Shown here one piece after another: positions 1 to 5,723 of a DNA stretch of 8,389 nucleotides. Position numbers and translations under genes: made by a program. The DNA lies in contig CAIYXE010000202.1 in assembly GCA_903930095.1 (NCBI GenBank), forward strand, positions 1 to 8,389, given 5' to 3'. How positions within the stretch are numbered: position 1 is the first letter of the stretch; each line of letters begins with the position of its first letter. This stretch comes from an uncultured Hyphomicrobiales bacterium (GTDB lineage Bacteria > Pseudomonadota > Alphaproteobacteria > Rhizobiales > Aestuariivirgaceae). The notes beneath the pieces are model-generated. The model worked only from the letters and a program-made list of their open reading frames with translations, did not search any database and was not told the DNA's origin.

Positions 1-300
<300 letters not shown>

Positions 301-323
301 CACAGATGTGACCTGGGCCGGGA

Positions 324-351
324 TTGACGCATTCCGGCACTCCGGTCTAAA
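324..351 (+). promoter_or_regulatory. Candidate sigma-70-type promoter for the L,D-transpeptidase genes
   Basis: TTGACG at 324-329 and TCTAAA at 346-351 are separated by 16 bases, upstream of the start at 383. The -35 matches the consensus at five of six positions and the -10 at four of six. Placement in the only gap between ettA and the transpeptidase pair fits a promoter for 383-2372. It is inferred from pattern only. Confidence 0.45.
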
Positions 352-370
352 CGCTGGTCCAACCAATCAG

Positions 371-380
371 GGAGGGAAGG
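371..380 (+). promoter_or_regulatory. Ribosome binding site that decides the start at 383
   Basis: The purine run GGAGGGAAGG ends two bases before the ATG at 383, with its GGAGG core about 7 bases from the start. An in-frame GTG at 308 would add 25 residues ahead of the twin-arginine signal peptide and has no comparable site, so 383 is chosen. Confidence 0.75.
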
Positions 381-382
381 CA

Positions 383-973
383 ATGCCGTTAACGCGCCGT
401 CATTTCCTTGGGTCGGCCGCCGCGGCCGCCGCTCTGCCGCTTCTCGGCGAACAGGCGTTCGCGCGGGAACTGGCCCCCATCTTTGCTTCCGAGGCGAATG
501 AAGTACCCTACAGGTTCCGCCGCCGCGAAGTGGATTTCGAGACGACGGAAGCGACCGGCACCATCGTCGTCGATACCCAGAAGCGCTACCTCTATCACGT
601 GCTGGGCCAGGGCCGCGCCATGCGCTATGGCGTGGGCGTGGGCGATGACGGCAAGCAGTGGACAGGCCGCGCCACGATCCGCCGCAAGGTGGAGTGGCCG
701 ATCTGGCGGCCGACGCCGGAGCACATCGCCAAATATCCGAAGCTGGAGAAATGGCGTGTCGATGGCATGCCCGGCGGGCGGGATAACCCGATGGGCGCCA
801 GGGCGCTCTATCTCTACCAGGGCAAGGTCGACACGCTTTTCCGCATCCACGGCACCAACAAGCCCAGGGGCGTCGGCCGCAAGGTGACGTCCGGTTGTCT
901 GCGGATGCTCAATGTCGATGTCGTCTACCTCTATGAGCGTGTCGAGATCGGCACCGAAGTGCTTGTCACCTGA
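383..973 (+). CDS. L,D-transpeptidase, YkuD family, exported (first of a tandem pair)
   Basis: A 196-residue periplasmic enzyme. Residues 1-27 form a signal peptide with a twin-arginine motif (TRRHFLG), an Ala/Leu core and a cut near AFA, suggesting Tat export. The YkuD domain spans about 56-195. The catalytic motif is complete: H156-G-T, then T-S-G-C-L-R-M at 169-175, with C172 the expected nucleophile and R174 the conserved arginine. YkuD enzymes cleave peptidoglycan stem peptides after position 3 and form 3-3 crosslinks or attach proteins to the wall. In several alphaproteobacteria they anchor outer-membrane beta-barrels to peptidoglycan, a possible role here by inference. The next gene is an ungapped paralog, about 60% identical by eye over residues 43-196, with the same insert between the central strands and the catalytic loop (a PTPEHIA stretch, then GGxDNPMGARALYLYQG). 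The precise substrate cannot be read from sequence. Confidence 0.9.
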   Translation: MPLTRRHFLGSAAAAAALPLLGEQAFARELAPIFASEANEVPYRFRRREVDFETTEATGTIVVDTQKRYLYHVLGQGRAMRYGVGVGDDGKQWTGRATIRRKVEWPIWRPTPEHIAKYPKLEKWRVDGMPGGRDNPMGARALYLYQGKVDTLFRIHGTNKPRGVGRKVTSGCLRMLNVDVVYLYERVEIGTEVLVT

Positions 974-1008
974 GTGTGAAAACCCAATCCGCCGGAGACC
1001 CGCCTGCC

Positions 1009-1605
1009 ATGCCGATCACGCGACGCCGACTGCTTGCCGCTCTCGCTGCAACCGCTGCACTGCCCTGGACGCCCGCGCGCGCCCTCGAGGACGAGCCATT
1101 TCCCGTCAGCACCAGCGACGAGCGCAAGATCCAGTACAAGTACCGCCGCCGCGAAGTTGAATACGAGACCGCGGAGCCGACGGGCACCATCATCGTCGAC
1201 CCGCGCAAGCGCTTCCTCTATTTCGTGCAAGGCAACGGCAAGGCGATCCGCTACGGCGCATCGGTGGGCAAGGCCGGGCGCACCTGGTCGGGTGCTGCCA
1301 CCATCGGCCGCATGGAAAAATGGCCAACCTGGACGCCCACGCCCGAGCACATCGCCGAATATCCGAAGCTGGTGAAGTGGCAGGATGGCGGCATGCCCGG
1401 CGGGCCCGACAATCCGATGGGTGCCCGCGCCCTCTATCTCTATCAGGGCGAGGTTGACACCATCTACCGCATCCACGGCACGCATGACCCGCAACTCGTC
1501 GGCAAGAAGAAGACGGCGGGCTGCTTCGCACTGCTCAACTCTGACATCATCGACCTCTACAACCGCGTCGAACTGGGCGCGCGCGTGGTGGTGATGGCGT
1601 ATTGA
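1009..1605 (+). CDS. L,D-transpeptidase paralog, YkuD family, with altered catalytic motif
   Basis: A 198-residue exported YkuD-domain protein, the tandem duplicate of its upstream neighbour and alignable to it without gaps. Residues 1-26 are a twin-arginine-like signal peptide (ITRRRLLAALAA, cut near ARA). His156 (HGT) and Cys172 are kept, but the conserved S-G-C-x-R-M motif reads T-A-G-C-F-A-L at 169-175: Ser170 is Ala and the near-invariant Arg174 is Ala. The codons are GCG for Ala170 and GCA for Ala174, in a fully open frame, so this is a real substitution and not a frameshift. The protein may be a weakly active, altered or inactive partner of the first copy. The ATG at 1009 is preferred because it begins the signal peptide and has GGAG at 994-997; an in-frame GTG at 976 would give an odd extension. 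It lies 35 bases after the first copy and overlaps tam by 4 bases. Confidence 0.85.
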   Translation: MPITRRRLLAALAATAALPWTPARALEDEPFPVSTSDERKIQYKYRRREVEYETAEPTGTIIVDPRKRFLYFVQGNGKAIRYGASVGKAGRTWSGAATIGRMEKWPTWTPTPEHIAEYPKLVKWQDGGMPGGPDNPMGARALYLYQGEVDTIYRIHGTHDPQLVGKKKTAGCFALLNSDIIDLYNRVELGARVVVMAY

Positions 1606-2372
1606 GCGACTGGACTCCTTCGGACTACCTGGCATTCGCCGATGAGCGGGCGCGGCCCGCGCGCGATCTGTTGATGCAGGTGCCGCTCGTGGCGGCGCGC
1701 CGCGTGTTTGACCTGGGCTGCGGCCCGGGAAACGCGACAGCCCTGCTGGTGAAGCGGTTTCCCGGCGCGGCCATCACCGGGATCGACAATTCGCCGGCGA
1801 TGCTGGAGGCAGCACGCAAGGCCTGCCCCGGCGCGGCATTTGCGGCGGGCGATCTCGCGCGGTGGATGCCGGATGGCGAGCCGGACCTCATCTTCTCAAA
1901 CGCAGCTTTCCATTGGGTGCCTGATCACCTGGGCGCGCTCGAGCGGCTGGCGCGCTGCCTGCCCGGCGGCGGCGTGCTCGCCGTGCAGATGCCGGACAAT
2001 CTGATGGAGCCGAGTCACCGCCTTATGCAGGAGGCGGCGGCACAGGGGCCGTGGGCGGGGAAGCTATCGGATGCAGCATCCACGCGCGAGGTGCTGCCGG
2101 AGCCTGCCCGCTACTATGCGCGGCTCAAGACCTGCTTCCGGCGGATCGATATCTGGCACACGATCTACAACCACCCGCTCCGGGGCGTGGACGGCATCGT
2201 GTCCTGGCTCATGACCACCGGCCTCAGGCCCTGGCTCGCGCCCCTGGATAAGGATGAGCGCGTGGCCTATCTGACGCGCTACCGCGAACTGTTGCGGGAT
2301 GCATACCCGGAGCAGGCGGATGGCATGGTGCTGCTGCGTTTTCCGAGGTTGTTTCTGGTGGGCGTCAGGTGA
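1602..2372 (+). CDS. tam: Trans-aconitate 2-methyltransferase
   Basis: A 256-residue cytoplasmic SAM-dependent methyltransferase that methylates trans-aconitate, the spontaneous isomer of cis-aconitate that inhibits aconitase. The N-terminus SDWTPSDYLAF followed by DERARPARDLL is the Tam family signature. Motif I is VFDLGCGPGN (35-44), the acidic residue after strand 2 is D62 (ITGIDNS), and SNAAFHWVPDH at 99-109 is the family's conserved strand-4 block. The C-terminal cap has WHTIYNHPLRG, IVSWLMTTGLRPWL and LPL-like elements expected of Tam, and length is normal for the family. The start is a TTG whose last two bases are the first two of the upstream TGA (TTGA overlap), so translation is probably coupled to the transpeptidase gene. 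ATG starts further in would cut into the conserved N-terminus. The pairing with cell-wall genes has no obvious functional logic. Confidence 0.9.
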   Translation: MSDWTPSDYLAFADERARPARDLLMQVPLVAARRVFDLGCGPGNATALLVKRFPGAAITGIDNSPAMLEAARKACPGAAFAAGDLARWMPDGEPDLIFSNAAFHWVPDHLGALERLARCLPGGGVLAVQMPDNLMEPSHRLMQEAAAQGPWAGKLSDAASTREVLPEPARYYARLKTCFRRIDIWHTIYNHPLRGVDGIVSWLMTTGLRPWLAPLDKDERVAYLTRYRELLRDAYPEQADGMVLLRFPRLFLVGVR

Positions 2373-2374
2373 GG

Positions 2375-2393
2375 TGGGGCTGGTGACCCCAGC
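2375..2393 (+). terminator. Possible hairpin just after tam
   Basis: Immediately after the tam stop, GCTGG (2379-2383) can pair with CCAGC (2389-2393); alternatively TGGGG (2375-2379) pairs with CCCCA (2387-2391). There is no clear T-run afterwards, so it is at best a weak terminator. The much stronger repeat hairpin follows 40 bases downstream. Confidence 0.3.
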
Positions 2394-2428
2394 TTTCGCT
2401 GTGGGTGACGGCAGTGGTGATGAGGTGC

Positions 2429-2545
2429 CTAGAGCATGATCCGCAAAAGTGGAAACCACTTTTGCGAAAAGATCATGCTCAAGCAATTGATCTTGCGCGA
2501 GTTCTTTTCGACCAGGTAATTCCACCTGGTCGGGACGCGCGCTAG
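2429..2545. repeat. Rhizobiales-type composite palindromic repeat element
   Basis: A dispersed intergenic repeat of about 117 bases. Its left half is a long hairpin: GAGCATGATC + CGCAAAAGTGG (2432-2452), a 3-base loop AAA, then CCACTTTTGCG (2456-2466), a 4-base AAAA bulge and GATCATGCTC (2471-2480). That is 21 perfectly complementary pairs apart from the bulge. A second hairpin is GACCAGGT (2510-2517), loop AATTCC, ACCTGGTC (2524-2531). CTAGAGC at the left end (2429-2435) and GCGCTAG at the right end (2539-2545) form imperfect terminal inverted repeats. The GAGCATGATC...GATCATGCTC core is a well-known high-copy palindrome in Rhizobiales genomes. It sits between convergent genes, where it could also act as a bidirectional terminator. 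Its right end overlaps the TAG stop of the minus-strand gene. Confidence 0.85.
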
Positions 2546-3108
2546 CTCCTCAGATACTTGAACAGGCCGTCGATCGAGCCCGTGCGGGTGATGGTGCCGA
2601 CGAAGGTGGAGCGCATCTGCTGCACGAGCCAGACGCCCCGCATGTTGATGTCCTTCACCGTGTAGCCACCGCCGGTGCGGGCGATGCGGAAGACGACCTT
2701 GGTGCCGCCGGAGGTGCGGGCCGACACCTGCAGGTTTCCACCGGAGGACTTGCAGTCGGTGATCACCAGGCTGGCGCCGCGGAAACCGCTGCCATAGTCC
2801 TTCAGGACCTGCCCGATGAATTGGCGGCTGAGCTTCAGGTATTCGGCCTCACGCGACTTCGGCAGGTCCTTGCGGTGCTTGCCGAGCGCGAAGAAGCTGA
2901 GTGAGCGCAGGTCGGAGAAGCGCGCGGCGGCGTTTGCGAAGGCGGCTGCGGAGCCGGCGCTTGCCGCCCTGTCATAGGCCTGGCCGGCACTTTTCACGAA
3001 GCCTGCCGCCTCGCATTTCGTATCGGCGAGCGCCGTGCTGCCAAGCGCGATGGCCAGCATCAGGAGGCCTGCGAAAACGGAGAAGATGCGTTGCACGGAT
3101 GTCACCAT
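2542..3108 (-). CDS. MlaC-family (Ttg2D-like) periplasmic lipid-binding protein, two-cysteine variant
   Basis: A 188-residue exported protein of the MlaC/toluene-tolerance (Ttg2D) family. These are soluble periplasmic carriers that bind phospholipid tails and shuttle lipids between the membranes. Residues 1-28 are a Sec-type signal peptide (hydrophobic VFAGLLMLAIALG, cut after ALA). The family landmarks follow: a helix block L-SFFALGKHRKDLP (about 70-83), EAEYLKLSRQFIG, and the C-terminal GGGYTVKDINMRGVWLVQQMRSTF (147-169) with a closing GLFKYL. Two cysteines in the mature part (C32 and C119) could form a disulfide; the two other MlaC-type proteins here have none. An upstream in-frame ATG at 3141 would add 11 hydrophilic residues and overlaps a -10-like TATTAT, so 3108 is preferred, although neither start has a strong ribosome site. 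It lies 67 bases downstream of the acyltransferase and may share its transcript. No Mla permease or ATPase gene is in view. Confidence 0.75.
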   Translation of the reverse strand: MVTSVQRIFSVFAGLLMLAIALGSTALADTKCEAAGFVKSAGQAYDRAASAGSAAAFANAAARFSDLRSLSFFALGKHRKDLPKSREAEYLKLSRQFIGQVLKDYGSGFRGASLVITDCKSSGGNLQVSARTSGGTKVVFRIARTGGGYTVKDINMRGVWLVQQMRSTFVGTITRTGSIDGLFKYLRS

Positions 3109-3139
3109 GGGGGCTGCTCGATCTGCGAGGCAGGGCACC

Positions 3140-3169
3140 ATAATACAATTAAAGGTGGCTTAAGCTCCA
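3140..3169 (-). promoter_or_regulatory. Weak candidate promoter for the minus-strand MlaC-type gene
   Basis: On the minus strand TATTAT (3145-3140) resembles a -10 box, in a short AT-rich patch of otherwise GC-rich DNA. The matching -35 (TGGAGC, 18 bases upstream) is poor. If used, transcription would begin near 3130, which supports the start at 3108 over 3141. Confidence 0.25.
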
Positions 3170-3175
3170 GCCCCG

Positions 3176-4102
3176 TCAGTCGTCCTGCTTGGCTTTTCCA
3201 CCCTTGATGCGCGCCTCGCGCAGGTGCAGGTCCTGGTGCATGCCCTTGAAATCTTCCGGACGTGCCAGGCCGAAGGTGCGCTTCCTGAGTTCCATGACCA
3301 GTTCGGCGCGGTCCTCGATGTGGGCGATGTCCTCGAAGGGGATGGGCTCGCCCACGCGGACCCTGAGGCGCGAGCCGATTCGCCTCGCCGTTTCACGGAA
3401 GACGAGCGACAGCCGCAGGGTGAGGCTCAGATGGCTGGCAAGCTGGAACAGCCGCGAGTTCTGGCCGACGAAGAACACGGGCACCACGGTTGCCCGCGAG
3501 GAGCGCAGCAGCTTGGCGGTGAAGGGCGCCCATGGCAGATCCACGGCCGGCCCTTTCAGCGGCTTCTCGGAGGTCGAGACGCCGCCGCCGGGGAAGATGC
3601 CGATGGCATGGCCCTGCCGGAGCCAGGACTGCGCCTCGAGCCGCGAGGCCACATTGGTCTCGCGCGCCTCACGCGTTGGCGCGAAGGCCACGGGAAGAAG
3701 GTTTGCTGCTGCCTCCGGCGCCTGGCACAGCACGTCGTTGGCCAGCACCTTGGTATCGGGGCGCACCTTGGTGGCGAGCCAGGTGAGGGTGATGCCGTCG
3801 AGCACGCCATAGGGGTGGTTGGCAATGAACAGCACGGGACCGGCTGCCGGGGTGCGGGCCAGCGCCTCCTCGTCGTATTCCACCCGCATGCGCAGCAGGC
3901 TGATCGCCGAATCGAAGAAGTTCTCGCCGTTCTTCAGGTTCTTCTGGTGCTGGGCGTAAAGCTTCTTCAGCTTGCGCTGGCCGCCGATCTTCTCGATCGC
4001 CTGGATGACCGCGCGTTGCAGCACGGGTTGGTCAGCGGTGGAATAGCTGAAGCGGAGTTTGCGCGGGGAGATTGTTGCGAAGCTTTTGGCCATGGAGGGC
4101 AT
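3176..4102 (-). CDS. Lysophospholipid acyltransferase (PlsC/OlsA-like)
   Basis: A protein of 308 residues (305 if the second ATG at 4093 is used) belonging to the glycerophospholipid acyltransferase superfamily, which transfers an acyl chain from acyl-ACP or acyl-CoA to a lysolipid at the inner membrane. Numbered from the 4093 ATG, motif I is NHPYGVLDG (92-100; H93, D99). Its H-x5-D spacing is that of the hemolysin/ornithine-lipid acyltransferase-like branch rather than the classic H-x4-D. Motif III is FPGGGVS (167-173), where PlsC proteins have FPEGTRS. Motif IV is VVPVFFVGQNS (203-213). The basic N-terminus and the absence of an obvious signal peptide fit a membrane-associated cytoplasmic enzyme. 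A purine run AAGGAAGG (4126-4119) lies 16 bases before the first ATG, longer than ideal, so the exact start is uncertain. Substrate (lysophosphatidate or lyso-ornithine lipid) cannot be settled. It precedes an MlaC-type lipid carrier and is divergent from the glutathione transferase gene. Confidence 0.82.
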   Translation of the reverse strand: MPSMAKSFATISPRKLRFSYSTADQPVLQRAVIQAIEKIGGQRKLKKLYAQHQKNLKNGENFFDSAISLLRMRVEYDEEALARTPAAGPVLFIANHPYGVLDGITLTWLATKVRPDTKVLANDVLCQAPEAAANLLPVAFAPTREARETNVASRLEAQSWLRQGHAIGIFPGGGVSTSEKPLKGPAVDLPWAPFTAKLLRSSRATVVPVFFVGQNSRLFQLASHLSLTLRLSLVFRETARRIGSRLRVRVGEPIPFEDIAHIEDRAELVMELRKRTFGLARPEDFKGMHQDLHLREARIKGGKAKQDD

Positions 4103-4210
4103 TGGCTGGTGGGTCTTGCCTTCCTTCGCATTTCGACGGCGCGCATGCAATGGAGCAGGCTGCCCTTCAGCTGCGAATGCGTCTAGACTGCCGGGAGGGG
4201 AGGAATCACC

Positions 4211-4834
4211 ATGTACACGCTCTATTGCCGAAACACCGCCGGATCCATGGCGCCCGAGGCCCTGCTCGAGGCTTGCGGCGCCGAATACAAGGTCATCGTT
4301 CTGGAGCGGATGCCCGACGGGTCCTTCGAGGAGTTCTTTCACAGGATCAATCCCAAGGCGGAAGTACCAACGCTGGTGCTGCCTGATGACAGTATCATGA
4401 CGGAAAGCGCCGCCATGATGATCTACCTCGCGGACCTTTACCCGGAGGCCGGGCTGGCGCCCGCGGCCGGTGCGCCGGATCGTGCGCGGTTCCTGCGCTG
4501 GCAGGTCTATCTCGCCACCGCGCTCTACATGAGCGACCTGAGGTTGTTCTACCCGGAGCGTTACACGCTGAAACCTGGCGAGGCGGAGGGCATCAAGGCC
4601 CGCGCGCTCGAGACGATGATGCAGGAGTTCGCGATTTACGCGGATGCGCTGGGGGAGGGACCCTTCATCCTCGGCCAGCGCATGTGCGCGGCCGACATCT
4701 ATGCCGCCATGCTCTGCACCTGGGCGCCGGACATGCCAGCACTGTTCGCCAAGCATCCTATGCTCGGGCGTATGTATGATGGCGTGCTGGCACACCCTGC
4801 GGTGAAGAAGGTGTGGGAGCGGAACGGGGCGTGA
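4211..4834 (+). CDS. Glutathione S-transferase family protein
   Basis: A 207-residue cytoplasmic protein with the two-domain GST fold. The thioredoxin-like domain (1-77) contains a beta-1/helix-1 segment YCRNTAGSMAPEALLEACG, the cis-proline motif NPKAEVPTL (47-55, P53) and the glutathione gamma-glutamyl site TES (64-66) leading into AAMMIYLADLYP. The helical C-domain contains FILGQRMCAADIYAAML (152-168) with the conserved N-cap/Asp (D162) used in GST folding. Likely catalytic candidates near the N-terminus are T9 and S12; there is no classic CPxC redox motif. It could conjugate glutathione or act as a peroxidase, and its substrate is unknown. The ATG at 4211 has a very strong site (GGAGGGGAGGA, 4194-4204). 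It ends 7 bases from the opposing metF stop with a hairpin across the junction. Confidence 0.9.
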   Translation: MYTLYCRNTAGSMAPEALLEACGAEYKVIVLERMPDGSFEEFFHRINPKAEVPTLVLPDDSIMTESAAMMIYLADLYPEAGLAPAAGAPDRARFLRWQVYLATALYMSDLRLFYPERYTLKPGEAEGIKARALETMMQEFAIYADALGEGPFILGQRMCAADIYAAMLCTWAPDMPALFAKHPMLGRMYDGVLAHPAVKKVWERNGA

Positions 4835-4848
4835 GGACGCCTCACGCC
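4828..4848. terminator. Bidirectional hairpin joining the GST and metF gene ends
   Basis: GGCGTGAGG (4828-4836), loop ACG, CCTCACGCC (4840-4848): a perfect 9-base-pair palindrome covering the TGA of the plus-strand GST gene (4832-4834) and the TGA of minus-strand metF (TCA at 4842-4844). Being symmetric, it would fold in transcripts from both directions. There is no T-run, so strong intrinsic termination is not certain. Confidence 0.6.
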
Positions 4849-5723
4849 GCCTGCGCCACCGTTCCTAGGCCCAGCACGCGGCAGATGGCGTAGACGAGAT
4901 CGGCGCGGTTCAGCGTGTAGAAGTGGAAGTGCTTCACGCCCTCGCGGCGGAGCGCATCAACCTGCTCGGCAGCGACCATGGCCGCGACGAGGTTGCGGGT
5001 GTCGGGATCATCGTCGAGGCCCTCGAAGCGCCGGGCAAGCGCGGGCGGGACGTGGGCGCCGCACCGTTCCGCGAATTCGCTGACCCTGGCGAAGGAGGTG
5101 ATGGGCAGGATGCCCGGAACGAGCTCGATCGCGATGCCGCGCGCCGCGATGCGGTCCCTCAGCCTCAGGAAGAAGGCGTTGTGAAAGAAGAACTGCGAGA
5201 TGGCGCGGCTGGCGCCATGCTCTGCCTTGTCGGCCATGAAGGCGAGATCCTCCTCGATCGAGACCGACTCCGGATGACGCTCGGGATAGGCCGAGACGGA
5301 GATCTCGAAGTCGCCCAGCTCGCGGATGCCGCGCACCAGGTCTGCGGCGTTGCGGTAGCCCTGCGGATGGGGCACGAAGCGCGTGCCGGCCCCGCCCGGC
5401 GGATCACCCCGGAGCGCCACGATATGGCGCACGCCCGCCGCGGCGAAGTCCGTCACGGTCGCGTTCACCTCCGCCTTGCTGGCGCCGACGCAGGTCAGAT
5501 GTGCCGCGGGCTTCAGCGTCGTTTCAGCTGCGATGCGGCGCACGGTCGCCAGCGTCCGGTCACGCGTGGTGCCGCCCGCGCCATAGGTGACGGAGACGAA
5601 GCTGGGATTCACGGTCTCGAGCTTGGCGATGGTGCGCCAGAAGCTTTCGCCGGCCTCTGCCTTCGGCGGAAAGAACTCGAAGGAGACGGTGATGCCGGAG
5701 ACATCCTCTGCGAAGGCGATCAT
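4842..5723 (-). CDS. metF: 5,10-methylenetetrahydrofolate reductase
   Basis: A 293-residue cytoplasmic flavoprotein that reduces 5,10-methylene-THF to 5-methyl-THF, the methyl donor for methionine synthesis; length is normal for bacterial MetF. Barrel landmarks appear in order: SFEFFPPK (14-21) with catalytic Glu16; FVSVTYGAGGTTRDRT (42-57); AHLTCVG (74-80); ALRGDPP (103-109) with Asp107, the counterpart of the folate-binding Asp; AISQFFF (174-180) with Gln177; LVPGILPI (201-208); and HFYTLNR (267-273) at the C-terminus. The start codon overlaps the stop of the upstream regulator gene (ATGA, 5723-5720), so the two are translationally coupled and share its promoter and operator. No metH follows: the next gene downstream is the convergent GST. 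Confidence 0.95.
   Translation of the reverse strand: MIAFAEDVSGITVSFEFFPPKAEAGESFWRTIAKLETVNPSFVSVTYGAGGTTRDRTLATVRRIAAETTLKPAAHLTCVGASKAEVNATVTDFAAAGVRHIVALRGDPPGGAGTRFVPHPQGYRNAADLVRGIRELGDFEISVSAYPERHPESVSIEEDLAFMADKAEHGASRAISQFFFHNAFFLRLRDRIAARGIAIELVPGILPITSFARVSEFAERCGAHVPPALARRFEGLDDDPDTRNLVAAMVAAEQVDALRREGVKHFHFYTLNRADLVYAICRVLGLGTVAQAA

Noticed and set aside
308..382. GTG start for the first L,D-transpeptidase
   Set aside because: It would bury the twin-arginine signal peptide and overlap the candidate promoter; the ATG at 383 has an excellent ribosome site.
931..1635. Minus-strand open frame of 234 residues
   Set aside because: Antisense to the second L,D-transpeptidase; its His- and Arg-rich content comes from the opposite strand's codons.
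2429..2545. CRISPR array or insertion sequence in the 2373-2541 gap
   Set aside because: There are no regularly spaced direct repeats and no transposase; the structure matches a dispersed palindromic repeat instead.
3224..4186. Plus-strand open frame of 320 residues
   Set aside because: Antisense shadow of the acyltransferase gene, with no recognisable motif.
4103..4210. TTCGCA/TGCGAA inverted pair in the acyltransferase-GST divergent gap
   Set aside because: Short arms more than 40 bases apart; expected by chance, and no matching promoter elements.
4103..4795. Upstream extension of the minus-strand acyltransferase frame, giving a 539-residue protein
   Set aside because: The extra 231 residues lie antisense to the well-supported GST gene and have no family features; the acyltransferase homology begins after the ATGs at 4102/4093.
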